Assembly: GCA_021234155.1 (NCBI GenBank)
Contig: JAJEKV010000062.1
Coordinates: forward strand, 3,321,305-3,385,304
DNA from: Isoetes taiwanensis
Lineage: Eukaryota > Streptophyta > Lycopodiopsida > Isoetales > Isoetaceae
DNA: 64,000 nucleotides
Reading direction: 5' to 3'
The stretch's first letter is position 1; each line of letters opens with the position of its first letter. Positions 34,076-46,815 of the stretch are shown in pieces. The translations under genes and the position numbers were made by a program. The notes below the pieces were generated by a model. It was not told where the DNA came from and did no database searches. It saw nothing but the letters and a program-made list of their open reading frames with translations.

Positions 34076-36640
34076 AGGCATGTCGATTTGTGTTTAGATT
34101 AATTTCATGTGTAGTTAAGATTAATCTACGCATGCAACCTATGCCAGGTATGGGTTGCATGCGTATTTACCGATGATGGGCGGACCACTACGGTGATCTC
34201 TAGGACGTGGTGTAATGTCAATGTAGGCATGACCGCGGTTCCGCTTGGATGAGTGGAAGGTAGATTAAAAAGTCTACTTCCGTCCCACGGAAGTAGACGA
34301 CCTCGAGAGATAAGAGGTCATTCAGGAATGCATTGATAGGAAAGCACCTCTAGTCAATGCCTACGGGAGGACCCTATCCTTCACGCCCAAATACGGGAAG
34401 GACCCTATCCTCCACGTCTCAGGCAACTAAAGGTGTAGGCATGAGCGGCATATAGGCATTATAGGGGGTTGTCTCTCCACGCCCACGATGGAAGAAGCAT
34501 CCTCTTCCTACGCCGGGAGATTAGTCATGCATTCATGTAGATAGATGGGGTGGTTCCCTTAGAACCAACTTTACATTAATATTCTAGCGTGGTGTGAATC
34601 CAGGAGGCCAATGAGAGCGAAGAACCGTGAGGATTAGCATCACGAGCACTTGCATAAATAGTTCTAGAGTAGTTGTGATTTCTACCATTGAAACTAATCG
34701 CTTAAATCTTGTGTAAGCTAGTAAATATGTAATTATAGATATTGTAAAATTAATGCAGGATTTCAAGGTGCAAAGACTTGCAACACGAATTTTGTTAAAA
34801 CGTGTTGCAAGGGATGAAGAGTACCTTAGAAGTGTAAATTTTGTATGAAATTGATAAACTTTGATAAACTTAAATGATGTATTAAGTAAGGTTAGTAATT
34901 ACCTTGCGTTGATTAAGTTATGAAGTGATAAGTTAATTGGATAATGGAATAGTACAGTAATGTCTTAAACATTACCCTAGAATAATTCTAATAATTGTGT
35001 AAGTATAATAATAATAAATTGTATGCATCAAGTTGATTATAGGTTAAGAAGATCCCAAGGTGGAGAGACCCACGATGCTGCGGACAGCATCATTTCACGG
35101 TCCTAAGGCGATTATCTTGTCTTTGCCTCGTCAGCATTACCGCCATTCCGGTGGCGTGTATGCAACGCGTGTAACCGGCGGGTAGCACCCTAGGGGGCAA
35201 CTTGCAAGGTGTGTGCATTTAATTATGGGCACAATTGCCCATATGCACACTTATCCATGTGTGTGTCAATGTGTACACATTTATCCATGTGTACACATTT
35301 AGCCATGTGGATATCCTAGGCCACTTATTTAATATAAGTGGGGCCACATCCAATTATCCCACATGCCTAAAGGGGATAATGGGAACCCTAGCCCTAACCC
35401 TTTGTCTATATAGGTTAAAGGAAACCCTAACTTGCCATTTTCGTCCATAGGGTTTTAGGGCTCTGTTTTGCTTGCTCCAGAGTCAAAATCGCATCCCGGA
35501 CTCAATGCGAAATAACCAAAATCGTTAGTTTCCCAATCTAGCTTCATCTTCTAACCTTGGCGGGGATGGTTGAGTTCAGGCGGAGGAGGAGTGAGCCAAG
35601 GATCGGAGTATTTAGTCAATTTAATAGCCTAAACCGTCTTTCGGTCATCGAATCAGTGGGTTTAGCCTATTAAATTGCCCATAGCAACCATCTAGATCTC
35701 TAGATACCAAGCTCTAACTAAAGAACCTAACTCTATGATATAGATTAGATCTTGTTCTTTAGTTCTTACGTGATGTGTATGATGATGTATCTCTGTGAAC
35801 TCATTGTATTGGGAAGGGGGTAGAGACCCTAAAGCACGGTAGTTGATGCTCCTAACTAGCCTCTTTAGCACACTATAAATTAGGCTGTGTACAAGAACCA
35901 CACACAGTTGTGGGTGAAGGGGCGGGCGGCTTATAAGGAGGTTAGTGTTACGACTCTTGAGCGATCCCTACGGTGTGTAAGGCCCTCCCAGGGATCCGCA
36001 TGGACTAGGTCTAATGGCTTGCCCAGCTGCGTGTGGGCAAGGCATGGGCTCGACACCCGTGGGTGATCGTCACTCTCCATTGGGTTCAAGTCCCGAATAA
36101 GGCGGTGGCCCTCTAGTCACCTTGAGTCGACATGTAGATCTACGGAGGAGTGATCCCTACACGCCCCATCGGGCTGGGAGATGCAACCCGGGAATAGCCC
36201 CTTTGGCTATGCATCCGTGGCGGCTACGGTCAGTCCCAACACTTTTCAACCTACTGCGCAAAGTGTGCAGGAGGGCGGATGGAGTGGACAACCCTAAGCC
36301 ATGTTCTTATGCCGGCCAAATCCATTGCCATGAATTACATGCGCAATGAACTCACGGAGATCAAGCCGTCGGTCATCCCTATTGAGTCCCGAGCCATGGG
36401 TAGGATTCCCCTATGTGATGTCTTTGTTATTTTGCTACATATTCTAAGCGAGGTGCACCACGGACTACCACGATTAACGCCAATCCGGCGGCCCGGGCTA
36501 TGTTGGAGCCTGACGGACACCTCTGTTTGATTATGCTCAATTATGATTGGGGGCCTATGATTTTAAGATGTCGAATACGAGTTTGCCTAAGGTTTTGATG
36601 GTATATCGAGCCTCTATCTACGGTTTAAGCTTAAGCTTTT
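34076..36640. other. repeat-derived non-coding DNA with hairpins
   Basis: No protein gene recognised. Hairpins lie at 34,129-34,163 (CGCATGCAACC arms), 34,272-34,298 (GTCTACTTCCGT with a three-base loop), 34,299-34,320 (GACCTC arms) and 35,618-35,678 (CAATTTAATAGCCTAAACC arms). A TATA-like GTCTATATAGG lies at about 35,404 with AACCCTAG and AACCCTAA motifs around it. The layout resembles the promoter and leader portion of a decayed LTR retroelement leading towards the primer-binding site at 37,352. Confidence 0.4.
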
Positions 36641-36649
36641 AGAATATGA

Positions 36650-36740
36650 AATCACGGGGATTCGAACCTCTACCAAAATAACTCAATGTCCTAATAAGAC
36701 TACTTTAACCAATCTAACCAGTGAGCTAATGTGACTATTT
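36650..36740 (-). mobile_element. tRNA-derived SINE head
   Basis: On the minus strand, TAGCTCACTGGTTAGA fits a Pol III A box and GGTTCGAATCCCC about 45 bases later fits a B box. The flanks GTCAC and GTGAT could pair as an acceptor-like stem. The A-to-B distance is longer than in a plain tRNA and no anticodon arm is clear, so a SINE head is more likely than a working tRNA. The 3' body and tail are not delimited. Confidence 0.5.
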
Positions 36741-37214
36741 TTTATCTTAAATCTATGTTTTTTTTTTATAATAACCCATTGAATTGTTTTAGGGATATGG
36801 TCTATGATTTCAAGAATTATATCTATATCAAATCCCCCTGGAACCCCCTGTTATTTTGCTACATATTGTCTATGCAGGTATGTGATGAACCATCCTTCGA
36901 GATGGTTATGTGATGTTGATGCTATATACTGACATGTATGTTTACACTTCCGCAGCTAGGTAGGCCCTGAGGGAGACAGGGTAAATGACCCCTTCATTCT
37001 TCCCACTGGAACTCATCAAGGTTGCAGTGATACGTGGAGGGCCCTGTATCAGTATGGAGCTGGTATGGGGGATGAACTTCTGTTTGTATACGGTGAGTGC
37101 ACCGTATATGAGTAGGGGATGTCACAGTATGCTTACATACCCACACCGGCTACTTTGGCCCCAAATAAAAGCACTGGAAAAGGTTGCGGTTTCTTCCTAG
37201 TATAGGTGCGAGTA

Positions 37215-39996
37215 TGTAACGGACCCATGGATCTGGGTGTCACCGTCACGTTCCCCAGGCACCGGCATAAATGGGTAGAAGCGACTACTCATAAACATCT
37301 AGACGGTTTTGCTCAGTTGGTTAAGGACATGTCGGTTAGGAATGTCACAGTTGGTATCAGAGCATAATTGGAAGCGAAGTCTAGATTCAAGTTGAGGTTG
37401 TTCGATTATGCTAGTAGTATTCAATTGAATATATGTGGAGATGACGGCCTCAGAGGAGGCATGACAAATTGTTTTATGAAGGTATGTGAAGTTAATTACA
37501 TGGCATTTCTATAATCTTGGTTGATTTTCTATCCTGCAAAGCAGATAAGCTAGAAAAATGTACTTCATCAAGGGGCTAACTTTGATTTACGGTTGCCAAT
37601 GTGCGCATAGCATGGAAGTGACACTTGAGGGAGATTAAGGTACAGGTATTGCATTTCAATTTGGTAACCACTCCCTATAGTGTAGATGTGATCTCGCAGT
37701 AGTATACTCTGGTGACAAGAAAATTTGGAATAAGCAGTGCATGACATATAATGCCTATGATATTTAAGAAGGTTCATCTCACCATATCGGATGAATAAGA
37801 TTCTTGATGTGATGTTAGGTGCGTTCTTTTGAAGCTAAAATTAAGAAAACAAGGCAGCATCCATATATTGGTATCCAGTGGTAAAATAACAATAGGTTGC
37901 TAAGTTGATAGCATTCAGGCTATGGTTGGATAAGGTTACAACAAGATGGTTGTAAGACAAGTTTTGAGACATGATAGTTGGATTCGAAGCTCATGTGTAA
38001 ATAGCAGATGTATGACGTAGAAGAAAATGTCGTGATTACATCATGGTCCTACTTGAGGTCTAAAATCAAAGTTAGTTACATCTAAACTCAGGGGTATGTT
38101 AAGTTAAATGTTAGAAGGTTCGTGCATTGGAGCTATCTAGTATGTATCTTTCCTTTAGCTTAAATTACTTGTATGAAGCTAGCTTTGAACTTTCAAGTTT
38201 GGAGAGGCATCATCCTGGATTGGAAGGCTGAGCAATTGTGTTTGACAAGGATGGATCAAATCTGAAGGACAAAATTTTGCTCATTTGGAAGTATGTTGAA
38301 TTGAGGATTAAGATGTGAAGGCATAAAGGAAAGAGACCTGGGAATTAAGGAGGCAGACTATAAGTATATTTTTAGATCAATGGTTGGGTTTGTTCCAAGG
38401 AAGATGTCACAAAGAGAGATACAAACTGGATTTTTTATGAGTGCTCTAAGATGCACCCATGAGGACATGGATTGAATTTTGGGAGGAGAGACTGTAACGG
38501 ACCTAGCAACATAGCACCAATATGAAGATGTAAGTAACATTGCTATTATATAAGAGTGCATTTTCAATGGTGAAATAAATGATTATGCATTAGGAATGCG
38601 TGCATGCGTGCAGTGTGTGCATGAATGCAAGGTCATCGTTAGATTATATAAGCACAATATTATTTTGGAAGGAGTTTTCCATGGAAAAGAAGCCTTTTTG
38701 TTGTGGAGGATGCGTTTGCACCAGATTGATCAGAATTGAACCAAGAAGAAGGAGCAAAGTATTTCCAGGTGGGGGTCAAGTCTTACGCCCGGGGTTCTTG
38801 TGATGTCTATGTTTTGGTTGACGTAGTTTTGGGAAAGTTTAATGAGCTTTGATGATGGTTTGTAGATTTAATGGATTGAGGCATGATATGAATCGAATTA
38901 ACATGATCAAAGATAGATTCTTGAATGTAAAAGAAAAGGAAAGTAGTGCTTTTAGATTCTCATCTGTGATTTTTATATAATCGTAGAGTGGAGATTGATT
39001 CTGAATAGCTGAGAAATTGATGAGTTTAACACACATAATTGGATTACGGTCGAATGATGTTATTAAACTGTCTTAGATTGTTGGTCCTTAAAAGTATATC
39101 ATGTCGATGATTTAATCATTCTAGGAGCATGGGATCATACGTACTATTGTCAAAGTAGCTTGTTGTTAATGTTTGCATTTAATTAAAGAAATTATAATTT
39201 ATCATATCTCTGATTTGGTTGGCTTAGTAAAGTACGATTACGCATGCATGGATTAATTTTAAAAGCATGTTTTTGGGACGTATCATTGGTTACCCACTAA
39301 TATGGCATTATGGATTTCTACACAATTTGGTTGACATTGAGAATCCCTTGTTGGAATATGCTATGATATATTTTTATGCAACATGCTATAATAGTATTAG
39401 AATGCTCTGTGATATAATCTTCTGGGGCCGGAGTGTAGGTGCGATGGTCTAGACTCACGGTTATTGCACGGTGATATGTGAATCATTTATTTGAAACATC
39501 GGGCGTTGGTACCTTAGGGTACAACGTCTTGCACAGTTAAGTGGTCCTCCAATGTTGGACGCAGCGTGGATGGGTGTGTACACACGTGGTTTACCCCGCC
39601 TCTATGTCACTAGCCTAATCAGCCAAGTTGACCATGCTTAGACCCAGAGGAATATTGGTTGTCTATGTTGCCATGGTTGCTAGATTATTATTATGTTAAT
39701 TAGGACGTCTTGTATTGAATTGCAATGGTTGTAGTATGTAGTAGATATTCATGGGTAAATTGTGCATTGTGGGGCATGCTTGTATGGATTACTAACTTGA
39801 GTTTCAGGGGCGAGGCTACGGTAAGGTTAAGTTGTTGTTTCTGGATGGAAATGTAACGTTCTTAACCGACATGCCCATAACCAACTGGGCAAAACCGTCT
39901 AGACGTTTATGAGTAGTCGCTTCTACCCATTTATGCCAATGTTTCGGGAACGTGACACCCAGATCTACTCAAGCGGTCTCCCATAGATCCGTTACG
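37215..39996. mobile_element. LTR retroelement debris with inverted end repeats
   Basis: A terminal-repeat-like segment (37,215-37,349) starts TGTAACGG and ends TGTCACA. It is followed at 37,352 by TGGTATCAGAGC, the classic primer-binding site complementary to initiator-Met tRNA. A polypurine run (GGGAGGAGAGA, near 38,481) directly precedes another TGTAACGGACC near 38,493. The 37,215-37,349 segment recurs inverted at about 39,848-39,996. No coding domains are visible, so this is a broken or non-autonomous element of LTR type, family undecided, and it looks old. The inverted copy suggests a second insertion or rearrangement. Confidence 0.55.
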
Positions 39997-40439
39997 AAGT
40001 ATGAGTTTTGCTCCAATAGCTTTTAAGAAATGTAGGGCAATGGTCAAATGCTAATATGACAACGATTCAATGGTTTAGGTTTGTGTGTTGATGAGGCTTG
40101 GTCGACCATCGCATATTAGGTTTATCCTTTACACAGAGAAGGAGAGCATGCGATGGATGGCCAGAAAGGCAACATCAGAGCTTCTAGGCATGATTTTAGA
40201 AGCATTCTACAATATTATATTTGCTCCCATATAAAGTTCCTATTTTTATGGTTACTTTACCTTCAAAGATGTTTCTTATTTGTTCTTGGAGTTGGCGAGT
40301 TGCAAAACCAAGTCTATAACCTCATAACACCTAGCAACGATGGCATACAATTTGCAAATGATAATTTTGCATCCATTTTAAAGGTAAGGAGCGGTTTCAA
40401 TTTTCTAGGCTTTGTTATAGTTGAAGAGATTTATTTTTA

Positions 40440-40474
40440 CACACATTAGGGCGGATTTGGGGTCTGAAAATGGC
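40440..40474 (+). repeat. left terminal inverted repeat
   Basis: CACACATTAGGGCGG followed by ATTTGGGGTCTGAAAATGG. Reverse complement of 57,154-57,188 apart from one missing T near the tip and the last base or two. Confidence 0.75.
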
Positions 40475-40940
40475 CTCCTATCAGCCATTCCACGTCATAT
40501 TTCCGCTCCCTTTTTCCCATGCCACCTAGGATACCAAACTCTCATAATTACAGATTTGCTTGGAATATTCTTCCGGAATAAGGGGGATTGCACATTCATG
40601 GCGCCATATGTATTTAATTCTGTTGGTTGTCGACTGATTTGATGCAACACGTGGCGCTTCTAAAATGCCACTTGCATTATAGCATACCCGCAACTCATGG
40701 CGGTGTCTCTTAGTAAGCGTCTTGGCGTCACCGCCTTCTACATTTCAAAAGTTGAATGTGTAGGTTGAAGGCAGATCAGACTTTCATTTCGGTATTTGGG
40801 TCTGCGTAACGATCTTCACTTCATCCTAATGAGCTTCCTTCCCTACAATTCCAAATTTGAATTTGCTTAATGTATAAAAGCATGGATTGTAGGAGAATGG
40901 ACTTTTCGATTTCCATATGCGTTGCAAATTTCAAAAAGCG
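40475..40940 (+). repeat. subterminal repeat, copy 1
   Basis: Directly repeated at 42,398-42,912. Landmarks are TGGCGCCATATGTATTTAAT, ACTCATGGCGGTGTCTCTT, CTACATTTCAAAA and GCATGGATTGTAGGAGAATG. Copy 1 joins the terminal repeat; copy 2 does not. It may contain transposase-binding or promoter sequence. Confidence 0.85.
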
Positions 40941-41220
40941 AAGTTAGTACGGACGTTCGGCTCACCTGGCGGAATTGTGTTGGGGCATAAAAATACCACC
41001 CTTGATTTCAGCCGTCGCGATCTACGATATGGAAGTTGCTTGTTGTCAAATTAAACTTAAACACAAGTGAGGTCGGCACTTACGTGGTTTTGTCGAGGAG
41101 GGTTTGGAGTGTTTTTAAATCCCAATTATCGACATAGTGTGGCGTAGCATCTTGGTATTAAATAGTATGTTAAATTGAATTATATCGGTGTTCATGTTAC
41201 GGTTAAACTCAAATCATATA

Positions 41221-41333
41221 GGTTTAGGAATAAGGTTAAAAAAAGGAAGATATTGGCTATTTAGGAATAAGGTTAAAAAAGGAAGATATTGGATATTTAG
41301 GTATAAGGTTAAAAAGGAAGATATTAGATATGG
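41221..41333. repeat. three-unit tandem repeat, ~38 bp
   Basis: Unit TTAGGAATAAGGTTAAAAAA plus GGAAGATATTGG is repeated three times with slight decay. Confidence 0.85.
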
Positions 41334-41516
41334 CTCAAATTTGAGATATGCACATAATGGCATGTAATGATGGTTGATAGGACTGGAATCTGAATCATTC
41401 CCTCGATTTTCCGTCTAATCCACCTATATCTATTCCGACCTAGATTGGCTCCCATTCTCCCCAATCTCCGCCCAATCTTTGCTAGATCCTCATGTGAATT
41501 TCTCTAGTCCATCGCC

Positions 41517-41835
41517 ATGAAGAGATCAGCTACGGAAGAGCGGAGGTGTCCTCCAAGAAAGCCTATTACGGCTGGAAGAGGTGTTCCCTCCGCAGTTCCC
41601 TCCGGCCCCACGGTTCTTGCTCACGAATGCCTCGATTCCTCGATTCCTTTGGCGAGGAATGAGAGAATGAGAATCGAGGAAAAATTTGGGCGAGGAGTTC
41701 ATCCGCAAGTGTTCTTGAAGGCTTTTGGATAGGAGATTCTTGAGAAAATGAGTGGTCTACCGGGGAAGAAGCGAAGATGATGAAGAAGATGAAGAAGTTG
41801 AAGGCGAATCTGGCGACTTGAGGAGCTCATGGCGT
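41517..41835 (+). CDS. exon-like frame, possible N-terminus of the transposase-like gene
   Basis: Starts MKRSATEERRCPPRKP, a basic region, and reads on as IEEKFGRGVHPQVFLKAFG to a stop at 41,732. A neighbouring frame continues with an acidic EDEEVEGESGDL-like run to about 41,835. It lies inside the large element, on the same strand as the transposase-like gene 1.5 kb downstream, and could be its first exon with an intron that includes the second subterminal repeat. No domain is recognised; the frame change may be a sequence error. Confidence 0.3.
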
Positions 41836-42397
41836 TAGTTCATGGTACATGCATGTTTTCTTTCTTTTCTTAAGCATTCAACTAGCGGTTATTTCTTATT
41901 TTTTTTTTGGATGATGAAAGCGGATGAATGAAATTTGTTAGGGCGAGCACCTCTTATTTTTTTTCCTTGTTCTTAGTCGAGCTTGCCTCCGACTTCTTAC
42001 CATATGATTTGCAAACCTCGGGGCTTTTGTTGTGAATAGTTGAAGCCTCCGGACATTTAAATTTACAAAATGATGTAAAACCATCTTGACCATAAAAATT
42101 TTGAATGTAAAAAGTTTTTTGCTTCTAATTCCATTTGAATACCTAACTTTTTTTCTTACATGTGTTATCACTCTTAAGTACATAAGTCATCATCCCTTTT
42201 CAAAAGAGCATATTATTTTTCAAGGATCACACCAAGCGAATAGTACATATGCAACAAAATGGAACACACTAAATTAGCATCGTGTGATCCACTTTCTTAT
42301 TGTTGTCAAATTAAAACTAAACACAAGTCCTTAATCAATAGTCTCCCATTTGCATATAAAATATCTATCATTCCAAGTTATATTATGTTTTATGAAC

Positions 42398-42912
42398 TAA
42401 AATGGCCTCCTATCAACCATTCCGCGTCATATTTCCGCCCCTTTTTCCGTCCGAGTTGCTTGGAATATTCTCGGGAATAAGGGGAATCGCATATCTATGG
42501 CGCCATATGTATTTAATTCTCTTGTTGTCGGACAGTTGGCGCAACCACGTGGCGCTTCTAAAAAGCCACTTGCATTATAGCATACCGGCAACTCATGGCG
42601 GTGTCTCTTGGTTTGTCGGATACCAATCATGCGCATCACCGATTCTTGTCTTGCCCTATTTTCATTTAGAGTCCATTCCGCCTTCTACATTTCAAAATTT
42701 GAATGTGTAGGTTGAAGCTTTGTATTAGACTTTTCGTTTTATTATACTGCGATTAGCCTTAAAAGTTAAATGTAACGGGGATCTTTACTTCATCCCAATA
42801 CGAGGCTTCCGCCCCTACAATTCAATTTTTGAATTTGCTTTTGTATAAAAGCATGGATTGTAGGAGAATGGACTTTTCCATATCTGCGTTGCAAATTTCA
42901 AAAGCGAGGTTA
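42398..42912 (+). repeat. subterminal repeat, copy 2
   Basis: Direct copy of 40,475-40,940 without the terminal inverted repeat itself, and with about 50 extra bases in the middle. It suggests a nested related element or an internal duplication. Confidence 0.85.
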
Positions 42913-43379
42913 AATGATTTTGAGTCTCAAGCGAAGCCCAATTGCTTTGGGGCATACAAATTGTACACATTCATTTCGTAGATGCGATCCACAGCGGTAT
43001 GGAAGCTCAAATGATGTGTGGATAAGGATCAAACCCGACTTCGGGGAATATGCTCCAGTCTTCAATCGCATAAAAAGAGGTCTAAAAATAAGAACTTAGA
43101 CCTCCGACATGTTTAACATATGCGAGCTCAAAAAGTATCGACATCCGGGCGGATGGCGGTTTATATCCATTGGATCCGTTGAGTGGCGGGAAACCGTCAT
43201 TTCGGGGCGTTTCAAGTTTAGTCCGATTTTGTGGTGGCGGTAACTCGGCCTCTTGGGATATTGTGAGAGATTGAGAGAGGATGAAGGCATTCGAATCGAA
43301 TCTGAGTTCCTTGAGATGAGCTGCTTCCGATTGTCACAAGAGAATTATAACTAAACCAGCAGACTCTTTTTTCTCTGCG

Positions 43380-45490
43380 CTTCATTACTCCAATTTGTGA
43401 TGAAAGGAAAGGAATGGCGGCTTGGGGAGGGAAACTTCTTTGAGATCTGAAGTGGAGAAGTCCAAATTGGTGATAGGGCAGCTGCAAGAAAAGATCCAAA
43501 AGCTTCGAAAAGAGCAAACTTTGGGCTTCAATGTAGGTTAAAGAATTTGAAGAAAACACCCCTTGGCTTTGCGAGAAAGGAAGAAGCATTATCGTAGATA
43601 GAGGCCCGAAGTTTGGATCAGTGCATTGGGGCCAGAGTCCGCGGCCACAAGGTCCGTTTACAACACTAGCAAAGGCCGGTTAAGATCTAGGGGAAACTAG
43701 AAGCAATCTTGGTTACGTAGTGAAGAACCTAGCGACGAACGAGGGAGATAGTGGACATGATTTGTCGACCCTACAACTCTCCTCTCAAGAAGATGGTATT
43801 GGAAATGGTACTAGGGAGATCTACAAGAAGTTAGAAGCGACGGATGTAATAGTTGTTTGTGATGATGTAGGCATCCCGGTGAGGCTTGGTTACCGTTCTC
43901 TATTCAAGCCATTCCACGAAGCGTTGAAAAGAATGGGCACAAAAAGTATTAGCTCCGTCCACAAATTGTCGAGAATACAAAGGGTTACTAGGACAAAATG
44001 GTGTATGCCATATTAGGAGAGATGCACCCACGTTGAATGTCTTTGGTCTGCCATAGCCATAAAAAGATAAGAATGGCAAGGATTGTTGTGATATAGTTGG
44101 AATGAATGAGCATAATAATCTTTGGGTTGACACGGTTACTCTCTTACAATTCCTTGTCAAATATTATGACTTAACGATTCGCGAGAAACTAATGGTGAGA
44201 TTGAAGTTTGCATAAAATTGGATGAAATGGAACCCGACCAAGTTTGAGAAGTATGAGAGGGTATCCGTTGTCATCATGAATAGAGCAATTGAGAATGCAA
44301 TTGCACATGCTAAATCAAAGAGCAACAAGAATAACAAAAAAGATGTAGAGGTGGCCGGACGAGGAGAAGAAGCGTCTTGGAAAAAATGGTTCTCATGTCA
44401 ATCAAGATGACACACGGTGGTTAGGTCTCTTTAAAAGTTGAAAAAAGAAACCCGCGAGGTTTTGAAATGGGTGTTCAATCAAACTGACATCCAGAGTCTA
44501 ATATCTAGATTGGGGAGGAAAAATTGCAAGTAGATCACTATGGATCTTACAAAGTAATTTTTCACTTGGCGTCTGATTTAAAAGCGAAAAGCAATGTACA
44601 ACATAAGTGGAGGAGGACAAGGAACATGCAAAAGTTGTGCATGCTGCAATCATGCAAAGGAAGTCAAATCTTGGGAAGATCTGTTTCAACCTTGTCCCTT
44701 AACCAAGCAAATGCTCCTAATAGAGGGAGAAGAAGATCCCAAGTTCCATGGCATTTTCCCCATTCCATTAGAGGGGGTTCATATCGCACTTTGCGGCTTT
44801 GTGAGAATCATCGACAAGATGATATTTTTGAGCTGTAGATTCGTGTGGAACATTTCAGACAAAAGAAGAGGAAAGAATTATTAGAGTTGAACATGTTCTA
44901 TCGAGAAGCAAGGTTTGCATGGTGGCAATGTAAGATTAGAGCTCGATGAAAGCGGGCGGGGAAGAACAAGTGTGCCTACCGTAAGGTGTCAATTGGAGGG
45001 GTGAAAGCTTCGGCCTTCATAAAGAATCATAGAGAGGCTCGAGCGGAAACCGGATGGGAGAAAAGGTCTATGAATTTGGAAAATTGCTGGTTGATCGCGG
45101 GCTTGGGACGCCTGAGGATGGCGTTCGTTCGGCATTGAGGAAAAAAAAGCATGGGATGCATTTATGCGAATTGTTCCCATACATTGAGAGAATGGACCTC
45201 ACAAAAGAAGATCGCGAAAATGTTAGTGCAAGCGAATAACAAATTTATTAAAGCTTTCATAGGCGCATGGGAGAGAGTGAAGTCACGCACTACTTGCACA
45301 TCTTTTGGGCTCATGCACCTTGGTTTTTAGGAAGTATGGAAGCCTAGCGATTGTGGAGTGCACAAGGCATGGAGAAGTAGCATAAACAAGCTAAAATAGC
45401 CTTTCATCGTAACACTCAAAGAGGGGTGGAAATGTGGGAACCAACCCTCTAAGACAGATGGCCAGAGTGGTTTTATAGAAGGCGATGGCT
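43380..45490 (+). pseudogene. transposase-like gene of the large element
   Basis: Coding-like text is visible in successive frames. There is a coiled-coil KLVIGQLQEKIQKLRKEQ near 43,470, then VIVVCDDVGIPVRLGYRSL and PHEALKRMG-like text near 43,850. A Cys-rich GTCKSCACCNHAKEV lies near 44,620, with FHGIFPIPLEGVHIALCGF near 44,750, SAFIKNHREAR near 45,020 and KVYEFGKLLVDRGLGTPEDG near 45,065. The C-terminus has WSAQGMEK, HKQAKIAFHRNTQR and WFYRRRWL (45,350-45,490). The Gly-Met-Glu-Lys-Ser-His-like block recalls C-terminal regions of uncharacterised eukaryotic transposase-like proteins, but I cannot name the family. Many frame changes break it; sequence error is a likely contributor. It is the only candidate mobilising gene between the two TIRs. 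Confidence 0.45.
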
Positions 45491-45890
45491 AAATCGACAA
45501 GAAGGTTAAGCTTTAAGGAGCAACCCAGTTAAGTAAACACCATTGGCATAATCTTTGAAAGCGAGGAAAGTTGCTTGGCAAAATTCTAGGGCCCCACTAG
45601 CATCATAACGATTGGAGATCTAAGAGACAAAGAATGGGTAAAGTATACTTGTAATGTGTAGCATGTTCTACGGCCAGAGAAGTACTTGCCTCCAACCTTG
45701 TTTGCACAAACGTGTAGCCCGGGGTGTGATCTTATTTGTATCATCTGTGTGAACGATTGGAGTTAAGCTATTGCTTGCATTTATGTGAAAAGCCGGCGTG
45801 GTGTGAAGCTTTACAAGATAATAATAAAAAGGGTTACTTTTTGATTAAAAGTTGTGAAAGATGTTACATTGAAAAACAAAATACAACGAC

Positions 45891-46362
45891 TCATTGTTGC
45901 TCGGTCGCGAGCTCTTCTTCATTATCTTCATCATCATCATCAGCTCCGTCCTCGTCTTAGTCTTCATCTCTTCCCCTCAAGCGAGCAATCACCCCTATCC
46001 AAGCGTTCCTCCAATCGTCCACCATCTCTTTGTACATGTCCGCTCTCGTCCCAATAGCACAAAGCGTGTTCTTACGCCTGAATTAGCATCCTCGTTGCCC
46101 GTCATAACCACCTCGGTCGGTTGTTGGGGCATGTCATCACAATCGACCTTCTATTCCACCGCTTTGGATTTGCCTCTCTCGGCTCACGAGCATGAGAAGG
46201 TTGAATTCATTCTCTTCTTCTTTTCTGCTGAATTGTAGCGGCGTTTTCCTTTAGAAGATCATCTTGCTCCTTCAACCTCTTCATTAGAACACCCAACACT
46301 ATGTCGAAAGGAGTTCTATCCTCTTCGTTTTCCATTATGGCGGTTGAGGATGTGGAGGCCAT
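45891..46362 (-). CDS. small acidic coiled-coil protein 1
   Basis: Starts MASTSSTAIMENEEDRTPFD and continues IVLGVLMKRLKEQDDLLKE, a heptad-type helix, with an acidic DDDDEDNEEELATEQQ tail before the stop at 45,891. Middle segments such as FNLLMLVSRERQIQSGG lie in other frames, so one or more indels are present. A TATA-like TGTATAAAT lies about 90 bases upstream of the ATG. It shares start (Met-Ala-Ser-Ser/Thr), orientation, size and promoter style with the genes at 46,816 and 48,657. Function unknown; a nucleic-acid or chromatin accessory role is a guess. Confidence 0.4.
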
Positions 46363-46815
46363 AGATGACAAATGGGAGGGGCGTTAAGATTATAGAAGTG
46401 AGGAGCAAAGACTCTAACGGCGGAAGGAGCACATGCAAGGACCTCAATTTATACATATTGGCGGCAGAACATATTAAACACACTCATTTGCTTTGCGCCG
46501 CGTGTCGAGGATTACGTCGGTTGTCAAGCTAGAACACATTAATGAATCTTGTCCATTTGGAACACATTAATAACTATTCTAACTTCTGCGTATATCATAT
46601 CACCCAATGCGGGAAATCGCACGAGCTTTAAAACCCTATGAAGGGGTTTAAACCCCGTGTGATACATCTTGTCATTCTCTCTACCACGGATATTGAAAAT
46701 TAAAAATAGGAAGCGTAATGATCGGTACATTTGTCAAAAACTTTTCCCATTGAAAAAATAAAACCAATTACAAACATTAAAAAAAAAGCGGGCCCCTCTA
46801 GGAGGAGCCCGATGC

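Noticed and set aside
36040-36110. Second SINE or tRNA (GGTTCAAGTCC B-box-like)
   Set aside because: No A box at a suitable distance and no cloverleaf.
37352-37363. tRNA-Met fragment
   Set aside because: Only the 12-base primer-binding match is present; it follows a terminal repeat, as expected for an LTR element.
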